Part shown: in pieces, positions 23,849 through 29,978 of the stretch
Layout: every line of letters begins with the position of its first letter
Numbering within the stretch: position 1 is the first letter of the stretch
Assembly (NCBI GenBank): GCA_051000755.1
Contig: JBPCNZ010000116.1
Span: forward strand, 1-31,412
From: JALZAH01 sp051000755
GTDB lineage: Bacteria; Actinomycetota; Acidimicrobiia; Acidimicrobiales; Palsa-688
Length of the DNA: 31,412 bases
Reading direction: 5' to 3'
The notes under the pieces: model-generated
Told to the model about the DNA's origin: nothing
What the model saw: the letters and a program-made list of their open reading frames with translations, nothing else
Database searches by the model: none
Program-made: the position numbers and the translations under genes

Positions 23849-24880
23849 TCAGGTGATCGGGCTGTCGGGCAGGGCGGCAGGAACGTCGCGCTCGGCGATC
23901 ACCGACCGGAGGGCCTCTTGGCCGGGGTGGCCGTCGATCACGTGACGCAGGGCCTGGCCGGTGGCCGAGAGGTAGCGGCGGGTGGTTTCCAGCGAGGCGT
24001 GGCCGAGCAGCTCCTGGAGCTCGACGACATCGGCACCCGCTTCCAGGGCGGACGTGGCGAACGTGTGGCGCAGGGCGTGGACCAGGGCGCCGGCTGGGAC
24101 CTGGGCCCGCAGCCCGGCGCGAATATAGAGCCGCTCGACCAGGTAGCGGACCTGGTGCACGCTCAGGCGGGTGCCGCCCACGTCGACGAACAGAGGAACG
24201 GCCGGATGCCCCAGATCGTGGTCGGGGAACCGCTCGACCCGTTCGCCCTGGTAGTCGGCGATGAGCCGCTCGAGGGCGGGGCCGATGGGGATGGGACGGG
24301 CCTTGTTGCCCTTGCCCACCACCTCCAGCCGTCGGGCCCCCGGCTCGCCGACGAGCGACCCGGTCGACAGGCCGACCGCTTCCGCCTCGCGAATGCCCGT
24401 CACGCAGAAGGTGGCCACCAGGGCCAGGTCCCGGGCCGGCCACGGTCGCCGGGAGCGGGGGTCGGAGGCGGCGGCGGTGGCAAGGAGCCGGGGGATGCCG
24501 TCGCGGGCCCGGATGGTCCGGGGGAGGACCGAGGGGGTCTTGGGCTTGGGCACCCCGGCCATGGGGTTGCCCTCGAGCAGCCCTTCGGCCACGAGAAAGT
24601 CGAAGAAGCTCGACCACGCCGAGTGGGCCCGCCGCACCGACGCCGCGGCATGGTCTGCCGCCCACGACGCGAACGCCGCCCGCAGCGCCGGGCGGCGCAG
24701 ATCGGCGAGGGTGACCACCTCCAGCTCCTCGAACTCGGCCAACCGCCGGCTCACGCCGTCCAGGTCCCGGCGGTAGGCCGCGAGGGTGGCGGGCGACGGT
24801 TTGGTCGCCCCCAGGTTGGTCAGCCACGCGGCCACGGCGTCGGCCAGGGGCGCTTCGGGGTGCAATCGGGCGCGGGCCAC
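23849..24880 (-). CDS. XerC/XerD-like tyrosine recombinase
   Basis: A 343-residue tyrosine recombinase, slightly longer than XerC or XerD. The N-terminal SAM-like core-binding domain covers about 10-105 (TLAAYRRDLDG, SVRRAHSAWSSFFDFL). The catalytic set is complete: Arg164 (VTGIREAEAVGL), Lys190 (VVGKGNKARPIPI), His268 and Arg271 (HALRHTFAT), His294 (LLGHASLETT) and Tyr303 (RRYLSATGQ). It may be the chromosomal XerC/D that resolves dimers at dif, or an integrase of an old element; no other integrative-element genes are seen. The GTG start at 24880 has TACGAT 5 nt upstream and yields the expected N-terminus. The TetR gene ends 53 bp before it on the same strand. Confidence 0.88.
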   Translation of the reverse strand: MARARLHPEAPLADAVAAWLTNLGATKPSPATLAAYRRDLDGVSRRLAEFEELEVVTLADLRRPALRAAFASWAADHAAASVRRAHSAWSSFFDFLVAEGLLEGNPMAGVPKPKTPSVLPRTIRARDGIPRLLATAAASDPRSRRPWPARDLALVATFCVTGIREAEAVGLSTGSLVGEPGARRLEVVGKGNKARPIPIGPALERLIADYQGERVERFPDHDLGHPAVPLFVDVGGTRLSVHQVRYLVERLYIRAGLRAQVPAGALVHALRHTFATSALEAGADVVELQELLGHASLETTRRYLSATGQALRHVIDGHPGQEALRSVIAERDVPAALPDSPIT

Positions 24881-24885
24881 GATGC

Positions 24886-24891
24886 ATCGTA
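24886..24891 (-). promoter_or_regulatory. -10 hexamer of tyrosine recombinase gene
   Basis: Minus-strand TACGAT lies 5 nt before the GTG at 24880. No ribosome-binding site is visible. Confidence 0.45.
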
Positions 24892-24933
24892 GAACCGCGC
24901 CGGCCACTGGAGGGCGAAGACGGGCGCCCCGGC

Positions 24934-25581
24934 TCAGGTGGCCCCTGGACCCGTCCTGGCGATCGCCTCTTCGAGGAACGGGCCGAGCAGTTTGGCGACC
25001 TCTTCGGCAGCCTCCTCCGGTGAGCCGTCGGGGCGGGTGGCGTAGCTGAGGGCCAGGCGGACCAGGCACCGGGCGGCCAGCTGGGCGTCGTCACCGGGCA
25101 CCGTCGGCCACCGCTGGTTGAAGAACCGGGCCAGGTGCCCGCCGGCGGCGTCGAGAACACCCTCGCCGTGGGTGGTGATCAGGGTGAGCAGGTCATGGTT
25201 GCCGTCGTCGTTGACGATGGCCCGGAGCAGGCCCCCGGCCTGGGCGGCGACGAGGAACGTCGACATGGCGGCCGCCACCGCGGTCCGGGGGTCGGAGCCG
25301 GCGGCTTCCAGGGCGGCGTCGACCATGGCCAGGAACCGCTCCGTCTCTGCCCCGACGTAGGCCTCGGCCAGGCCCTGCCGTGACCCGAACTCGCCGTAGA
25401 GGGTCTGGCGGCTCACGCCGGCGGCGGCCGCCACGTCGGCCATCCGGATCGACGCCCAGGGCCGCCGAGCGAGGAGAGGGTTGAGGCCGGTCTCGAGCAG
25501 GGACCGGCGCCGCAGGGCCCGGCCCTGGTTGATATACGCCGGCGCCGGCCGCGCCGGGTTGATCCTGCGCACCTCGGACAT
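24934..25581 (-). CDS. TetR-family transcriptional regulator
   Basis: A repressor-type regulator of 215 residues. The helix-turn-helix is clear: RRRSLLETGLNPLLARR, ASIRMADVAAAAGVSRQTLY and then GEFGSRQGLAEAY. The C-terminal ligand domain (about 95-210) is helical and Ala-rich. It is divergent from alkB across about 130 bp, so it most likely controls the alkB-rubredoxin operon and itself; TetR genes are commonly linked to alkB in actinobacteria. The ATG at 25581 was chosen; the ATG at 25590 adds three residues but has its AGG directly against it. The effector is unknown, perhaps an alkane-derived fatty acid or CoA thioester (inference). Confidence 0.87.
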   Translation of the reverse strand: MSEVRRINPARPAPAYINQGRALRRRSLLETGLNPLLARRPWASIRMADVAAAAGVSRQTLYGEFGSRQGLAEAYVGAETERFLAMVDAALEAAGSDPRTAVAAAMSTFLVAAQAGGLLRAIVNDDGNHDLLTLITTHGEGVLDAAGGHLARFFNQRWPTVPGDDAQLAARCLVRLALSYATRPDGSPEEAAEEVAKLLGPFLEEAIARTGPGAT

Positions 25582-25634
25582 CGCCACCATCCTACCTGCT
25601 CGAGGCGTCACCTTCTTGACATAGCTCCATTTGT

Positions 25635-25674
25635 TGTCCACAAGCCTTGACACGAAGAGGGGTCGGTGTAAAAC
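25635..25674 (+). promoter_or_regulatory. alkB promoter with candidate TetR operator
   Basis: TTGACA (25647-25652) and TAAAAC (25669-25674) with 16-bp spacing make the best sigma-70-type promoter in the window, with a transcription start near 25681. TGTC (25635-25638) and GACA (25649-25652) form short inverted arms overlapping the -35. A second CTTGACA lies 31 bp upstream (25615-25621), about three helix turns away. These are candidate sites for the divergent TetR protein. This region is visibly more AT-rich than its surroundings. Confidence 0.55.
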
Positions 25675-25716
25675 TCGGTGATGTTGAGACCGCTCCATCA
25701 GGGGGAAACCACCCAT

Positions 25717-26907
25717 ATGTCCGCACCAACGGCCGCCGCCCGGCACCTAGACCAGTCCACGCCGCTGGCGTGGCGAGACCCCAAGCGTCACCTGTGGCTG
25801 CTGGGCTTGTCCATACCGCTCCTGCCCCTCATCGCGTGGGGGCTGGTGTCGGCCACCGGCCTGGGGGTGTTCTGGTGGTTCGGGCCCCTCTTCCTCTACG
25901 GCCTGCTGCCCATCCTCGACACCATCATCGGGACCGATGCGGCCAACCCCGATGAGAGCGTGGTGGCCCGTCTCGAGAAGGACCGGTACTACCGCTGGTG
26001 CACCTACCTGTACCTGCCCCTGCAGTTCTCCACCCTGGTGTGGGCAGCCTGGAAGGTCACCCACGGCGGGATGCCGTGGTACGACAACCTGGGCCTGACC
26101 GTGACGACCGGCATCGTCGCCGGGGTGGCCATCAACACCGCCCATGAGCTCGGGCACAAGCGCCTCCGCTACGAGCGTTGGCTCTCCAAGGTGGCCCTGG
26201 CCCAGAGCGCCTACGGCCATTTCTTCATCGAGCACAACCGTGGTCACCACGGCCGGGTGGCGACGCCCGAGGATCCGGCTTCGTCCCGGTTCGGGGAGAG
26301 CTTCTACGCCTTCTGGCCCCGCACGGTGATCGGCAGCCTCACCTCGGCGTGGCATCTCGAGCGCCAGCGCCTGGCCCGATCCGAGCACCGACTGATCTCG
26401 TTCCACAATGACATCATCAGTGCGTGGGCCATGACCGTCGTCCTCTTCGGAGCGATCATCGCCGCCTTCGGGTGGAAGGCCCTGCCGTTCCTCGCCATCC
26501 AGGCCGTCATCGGCTTCACCCTGCTCGAAGTGGTCAACTACCTCGAGCACTACGGCCTGCGCCGCCAGATGGGCGAGGACGGGCGCTACGAGCGGTGCCA
26601 GCCCCGCCACAGCTGGAACAGCAACAACATCGCCTCCAACGTCATCCTCTATCACCTGCAACGCCACTCGGATCATCATGCCCACCCGACCCGGCGCTTC
26701 CAGGCTCTGCGCCACTTTGACGAGGCCCCCCAGCTGCCGTCGGGCTACGGCACCATGATCCTGATCGCCTACTTCCCGCCGCTGTGGCGCAAGGTGATGG
26801 ACCACCGGGTCGTGAGCCACTACGACGGGGACATGACCAAGGCCGGCATCCAGCCGTCCAAGCAGGAGAAGGTTCTGGCCCGCTACGCCCCACCGGCCGC
26901 CGCCTGA
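25717..26907 (+). CDS. alkB: Alkane 1-monooxygenase
   Basis: Integral-membrane diiron enzyme that oxidises the terminal methyl of medium or long n-alkanes to 1-alkanols with O2 and rubredoxin-supplied electrons. It has 396 residues, normal for AlkB. All histidine boxes are intact: HELGHK (143-148), EHNRGHHGRVATPEDPAS (172-189) and LQRHSDHHAHPTRRFQ (314-329), plus the signature NYLEHYGL (274-281). Several transmembrane segments fill residues 25-280. The ATG at 25717 follows GGGGGAA at about 8 nt; an ATG at 25681 is in frame but lies at the predicted transcription start. Rubredoxin follows 8 nt later. The chain-length range cannot be told from sequence. Confidence 0.96.
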   Translation: MSAPTAAARHLDQSTPLAWRDPKRHLWLLGLSIPLLPLIAWGLVSATGLGVFWWFGPLFLYGLLPILDTIIGTDAANPDESVVARLEKDRYYRWCTYLYLPLQFSTLVWAAWKVTHGGMPWYDNLGLTVTTGIVAGVAINTAHELGHKRLRYERWLSKVALAQSAYGHFFIEHNRGHHGRVATPEDPASSRFGESFYAFWPRTVIGSLTSAWHLERQRLARSEHRLISFHNDIISAWAMTVVLFGAIIAAFGWKALPFLAIQAVIGFTLLEVVNYLEHYGLRRQMGEDGRYERCQPRHSWNSNNIASNVILYHLQRHSDHHAHPTRRFQALRHFDEAPQLPSGYGTMILIAYFPPLWRKVMDHRVVSHYDGDMTKAGIQPSKQEKVLARYAPPAAA

Positions 26908-26915
26908 GGTACCTC

Positions 26916-27083
26916 ATGAGCTCCTACGCCTGCCCCGAGTGCGGCTATGTGTACAACGAGACGACAGGGGAGCCCCGGGAGGGGTTTTCCGCCGGTACCC
27001 CGTGGTCGGACGTGCCCGACGACTGGGCCTGCCCCGACTGCACCGTCCGGGAGAAGGTCGACTTCGTGCCCGCCGACGGGTAA
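26916..27083 (+). CDS. Rubredoxin, AlkG type
   Basis: A 55-residue iron protein passing electrons from rubredoxin reductase to AlkB. The two knuckles are YACPECGYVYNE and DWACPDCTVREKVDF; four Cys bind one iron. GFSAGTPWSDVPDDWACPDC is the standard rubredoxin core. In the second knuckle the usual CPDCG is CPDCT. The ATG has GAGGT 5 nt upstream and lies 8 nt after alkB, so the two form an operon. No rubredoxin reductase gene is in the window and it must be encoded elsewhere. Confidence 0.95.
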   Translation: MSSYACPECGYVYNETTGEPREGFSAGTPWSDVPDDWACPDCTVREKVDFVPADG

Positions 27084-27122
27084 CCGCAGCCGATCCTCTG
27101 GGCACAGTTCCTTCGGTCCTGC

Positions 27123-27128
27123 AACAAT
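27123..27128 (+). promoter_or_regulatory. Possible -10 hexamer of Fe-S nuclease-like gene
   Basis: AACAAT lies 6 nt before the GTG at 27135. It is weaker than the other TANNNT hexamers because it lacks the first T. Confidence 0.3.
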
Positions 27129-27134
27129 GGTCCC

Positions 27135-28289
27135 GTGGGATGGACGAGGATCGTTCGGGCGGACGAGCTGGAGACCTTCGGTCAATGCCGGCGGGCCTGG
27201 GATCTGGGCTCGCTCGGCAGACAACGCTGGGCCTCGGCCGGGCCCTTCGATTTTCTCCGAGCGGTCCGGGAGGCCTTGGCCGTCTACTACTTCCCGGCCA
27301 TGGACGACTGGCCCCGGGCCATCCCCCGACAGCTGGCGATGAAGGGCTTCGTGCGTTCCATGCACGAGTCCCGTGCGACCCGTGAGGCGGTGACCGACAG
27401 GACCGAGGCGCAGGCGCAGGTCCGGTCCTTCGACGAGCATCTCGAGGTCGGCAAGGCCATGCTGGCCAACTACTTCGCCTGGGCCGGGGCGGAGATGGAC
27501 GATTTCGACTCGCTCCTCGCCGACTACGAGATCTGGACGCCCGTACCCGACCCGGATCAGCCCGGGACCGAGATCGGGCTCCCCGGCAGTCGCCCGGTGC
27601 GCTACCTCGGGCTCATCGACCAGTTGATCGGCGACACCGATGACGAGTTCTGGATCGCGCAGCACCGGGTGGTGAACGGCGGTTGGACCGACGATGCCGA
27701 GCTCCTCGACGATGACCTCTCCGTCGGCCACTGCTGGGCCATGCAGGTCTCGTACCCGCAGATGCTCATCTCCGGCACCATCATCAACGAGCTGCGCACC
27801 GACGGCCAGCTCGCGGTCGAACCACCGGCGGAGATCGTCGAGAGAGATCAGCGAAACGCCGAGGGGGGCCGCCACCCCAACGTCCACCGCAGCCCGCTGA
27901 CGCCCGAGGAGCGCCGCAACGAGTCGAGCGACGGGTCCGCCGGCCCCGTCGACCACGTGATCTTCCAGCAGGACAACGGCCTGTTCCGTCGGACGGTCAT
28001 CCGCCGCTCGCAGGCCTCCTTGGCGAGGATGGGACTGCGGATCGCCGACGAGATGAAGGGGACCCTCCGACCCGACGTGGAGGTACCCCCGACCTTCTCC
28101 CACCGCTGTGCTGTCTGCGAGTTCGCCGCTCCCTGTGCGGAGATCGAGGCCGGCGTTGACCCCGACGCGCTCCTGAAGGCGAACTTCATACGCCGGGACG
28201 AGGACACCGACACCGACAACCTGCGACGGACCAAGGTCCGGGGGGACCGTCAGCGGCAGTCCGGTATCGTCAACTTCCGCTGGGGGTAG
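27135..28289 (+). CDS. RecB/Cas4-like Fe-S protein with altered nuclease motif
   Basis: A 384-residue protein with the plan of PD-(D/E)XK nucleases that carry an Fe-S cluster. One Cys lies near the start (Cys18 in ETFGQCRRAWDLG) and three near the end (Cys325, Cys328 and Cys334, in CAVCEFAAPC), as in Cas4 and AddB. The middle has YLGLIDQLIGDTD (Asp162) followed by EFWIAQHRVV (172-180), where nucleases read like WxIDHKT. The acidic residue and Lys of the (D/E)xK motif appear as Gln176 and Arg178. A hydrophilic stretch (about 240-275) looks disordered. It may bind DNA without cutting it, or use another residue. No helicase partner is nearby. The GTG start at 27135 suits the N-terminal Cys motif. 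Confidence 0.6.
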   Translation: MGWTRIVRADELETFGQCRRAWDLGSLGRQRWASAGPFDFLRAVREALAVYYFPAMDDWPRAIPRQLAMKGFVRSMHESRATREAVTDRTEAQAQVRSFDEHLEVGKAMLANYFAWAGAEMDDFDSLLADYEIWTPVPDPDQPGTEIGLPGSRPVRYLGLIDQLIGDTDDEFWIAQHRVVNGGWTDDAELLDDDLSVGHCWAMQVSYPQMLISGTIINELRTDGQLAVEPPAEIVERDQRNAEGGRHPNVHRSPLTPEERRNESSDGSAGPVDHVIFQQDNGLFRRTVIRRSQASLARMGLRIADEMKGTLRPDVEVPPTFSHRCAVCEFAAPCAEIEAGVDPDALLKANFIRRDEDTDTDNLRRTKVRGDRQRQSGIVNFRWG

Positions 28290-28302
28290 GCCCGAACGGG
28301 AT

Positions 28303-28341
28303 AGTGGATCCCACTGTTACGGATAATCACAGTTATCCGTA
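28303..28341. other. Paired palindromes; terminator or Xer-type site
   Basis: A first hairpin has arms AGTGG and CCACT around ATC (28303-28315). Next come perfect 9-bp arms TACGGATAA (28318-28326) and TTATCCGTA (28333-28341) around a 6-bp centre TCACAG. The site lies between convergent genes, so it may simply terminate transcription, though no T-tract follows. Its shape, inner ATAA, 6-bp centre and TTAT, also equals that of dif-like XerC/XerD sites. GATTATC at 28342-28348 could pair alternatively with GATAATC (28322-28328). Confidence 0.5.
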
Positions 28342-28407
28342 GATTATCGGCAGAATACGGTGGCTCAGCGGTGATCGTCGATAGCTATGTCTGTAGAGCA
28401 AGGGCGC

Positions 28408-28788
28408 TCACGCCGGGCCCAGAAGCCGGTTGGCCTTGGACAGCTCCGCCAGTGGTCTGGCCGCTTCCAGGAGCCACCGCACGCTGCGGGCGACATCGTC
28501 ATGGTCATGCTCGGCGGCCAGGTCACCCTCCACGTCCTCCACGGCGCACGCCAGCATGTAGACCAGATCGTCGAGGTGGCTGAGGGCCTGGCGGGTCACG
28601 ACCAGTTCGTTCTCGGCCAGGCCGTCGGCCCGGACCCGCTGCCTGGCCTCGAAGTCGCGTTGCCGGCACGAGCGCCGGCAGAATCGCCGGGGTCGACCGG
28701 GCCCCGCCGCCACGACGAACCGGCGGCCGCACCAGGCGCACCTCACGCTCTTTGGGCCGGGGCCCTCCCCCTCCTCGAGTTCTGTCAC
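28408..28788 (-). CDS. Zinc-ribbon hypothetical protein (126 aa)
   Basis: A small protein with a treble-clef or FCS-like zinc site at residues 17-41: CAWCGRRF, then RRFCRRSCRQRDFEARQR (Cys17, Cys20, Cys37, Cys41). A helical region follows (LVVTRQALSHLDDLVYML, VRWLLEAARPLAELSKANRL). Similar short CxxCGxxF...C(x3)C proteins are common and uncharacterised in actinobacteria; a nucleic-acid-binding role is inference. The start is a GTG at 28788 exactly 7 nt after minus-strand TAGATT. The frame is open to 29031, but the upstream sequence is the intergenic repeat region. Confidence 0.7.
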   Translation of the reverse strand: MTELEEGEGPGPKSVRCAWCGRRFVVAAGPGRPRRFCRRSCRQRDFEARQRVRADGLAENELVVTRQALSHLDDLVYMLACAVEDVEGDLAAEHDHDDVARSVRWLLEAARPLAELSKANRLLGPA

Positions 28789-28795
28789 GGTGACG

Positions 28796-28801
28796 AATCT
28801 A
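28796..28801 (-). promoter_or_regulatory. -10 hexamer of zinc-ribbon gene (leaderless)
   Basis: Minus-strand TAGATT lies 7 nt before the GTG at 28788 and decides the start of this gene. Confidence 0.55.
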
Positions 28802-28856
28802 GCAGGCGGTCTCTCCCCTCGGCGAGCCTGCCGGCTCCTCCGTCGGGGGCAATTGG

Positions 28857-29014
28857 GGATTGACCCGTTCGTATCGGCGACCGTCGGCGAGGACCACCCG
28901 GGCTGCCCGGATTGAACCGCTTCTATCGGTTTTCGCGAACTTGTGAACCCCTTGTTCTGCCTGGCGACACATTCGGTGCACGAACCCAGATCTGCCAGTA
29001 CAAGCGGTTCAATC
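28857..29014. repeat. Inverted and direct repeats in the 332-bp gap before the AOX-like gene
   Basis: GATTGAACCGCTT (28910-28922) and its exact complement AAGCGGTTCAATC (29002-29014) bound a 105-bp segment. A direct, imperfect copy of the left arm region, GGATTGACCCGTTCGTATCGG (28857-28877), matches 28909-28929 at about 16 of 21 positions, 52 bp apart. No gene is visible in 28789-29120. Further right (about 29033-29086) there are CGGACC-type hexamer repeats. Confidence 0.65.
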
Positions 29015-29107
29015 GGGCGACCCAGTTTCACGGGACCGGACCGGTGCCGGCGCTCGGACCGGGCCCGGACCCGGACCCGCGAGCACCAGACTGGGCGCGG
29101 CCGGGCG

Positions 29108-29113
29108 TAGCCT
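29108..29113 (+). promoter_or_regulatory. -10 hexamer of AOX-like gene (leaderless)
   Basis: TAGCCT lies 7 nt before the ATG at 29121, with no ribosome-binding site. Confidence 0.55.
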
Positions 29114-29120
29114 CTCGTAC

Positions 29121-29867
29121 ATGACCGTCCCGACCCTCGCAGACCGCCTCACCTCGGGTAACGCCCAGATGACGCCGTCGGTTTGGGGCGCCGGGCGGGC
29201 GCAGGGGGCGATGGCCCAACTCGACCACGACCAGCTGCTGTCCTCGCACACGGAGACGCTCGCCGCCCCTCTGCGACGCTACGGCCTGGGCGCCCGGGTC
29301 CTCTTCGCCGTTCTTGACCTGGTCTACGGCAAGGGTCGCACCCTGTCGAAGTTCAAGGTCCTCGAACTCGTCGCCAGGGTCCCGTATCAGGCATGGGAGC
29401 AGGTGGCCTACATCGCCATCACCCACACCCACGACCGCCCCGGATTCGCCCGGCGGATCTTCGACCGCGTGACGGAGAGCCGAGGCCAAGAGGACAACGA
29501 GCAGTGGCATCTGCTGATCCTCGAGGAGCTGATCGTCACCGAGGGCACACGGGAGAGCTGGGTGCGCTTCACGGTATTCCCCCAAGCGTTGGCGTTCGTC
29601 TACTACCAGCTGTCGTGGCTGCTTTACGTGATCCGCCCGGCATGGAGCTACCAGCTCAACGCCGACTTCGAGGACCACGCCGAACACGAGTACGCCCTGC
29701 TCGTCGACGAACACCCCGAATGGGAGCACCGGCCGTTCGATAGTGCCTTCGCCGCTGATTACGCCCGGCTCGACTCGGTTGCTGACCTGTTCCGCCAGAT
29801 CGGCTACGACGAGCGGATCCACAAACAAGAGAGCGTGGCGGCAATGGACCGACCCCGCTTCCACTGA
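29121..29867 (+). CDS. Alternative-oxidase-like diiron protein
   Basis: A 248-residue protein with the ligand pattern of alternative oxidase (AOX/PTOX), the cyanide-insensitive quinol oxidase. The six predicted diiron ligands appear in order: Glu82 (VLELVARVP, like LETVAGVPG), Glu127 and His130 (EDNEQWHLL, like NERMHL), Glu184 (FEDHAEHEY, like LEEEAIHTY), and Glu231 and His234 (YDERIHKQES, like ADEAHHRDV). Tyr191, seven residues after Glu184, matches the conserved AOX tyrosine. Moderately hydrophobic helices (about 85-101, 150-172) suit a monotopic membrane enzyme. The overall sequence is far from mitochondrial AOX, so activity is inferred from motifs. The leaderless start is well defined. 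It lies 111 bp ahead of the rox-like gene. Confidence 0.7.
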   Translation: MTVPTLADRLTSGNAQMTPSVWGAGRAQGAMAQLDHDQLLSSHTETLAAPLRRYGLGARVLFAVLDLVYGKGRTLSKFKVLELVARVPYQAWEQVAYIAITHTHDRPGFARRIFDRVTESRGQEDNEQWHLLILEELIVTEGTRESWVRFTVFPQALAFVYYQLSWLLYVIRPAWSYQLNADFEDHAEHEYALLVDEHPEWEHRPFDSAFAADYARLDSVADLFRQIGYDERIHKQESVAAMDRPRFH

Positions 29868-29978
29868 TCGACACTTCTTGGGCGGACTGAGCGAAGTGCC
29901 GGCCGTTGTCAATGGCACAAAACGTGTGGTGAGAGCCGGCCCAAAGTCTAGCCTCCGGCGCTTGATCGCGCCCCCCTC

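Noticed and set aside
23011..24891. Integrated phage or ICE around the tyrosine recombinase
   Set aside because: Neighbours are an alpha/beta hydrolase and a TetR gene; no excisionase, relaxase, capsid or att-like direct repeats are visible.
28903..29020. Integron attC site formed by the 13-bp inverted repeats
   Set aside because: The arms lack the RYYYAAC/GTTRRRY core sequences, and no integron-type integrase features are seen in the recombinase.
29868..29978. Rifamycin-associated element upstream of the rox-like gene
   Set aside because: I looked for a GC-rich inverted repeat of the known type on both strands and found none; only a short unrelated CACTTC/GAAGTG repeat.
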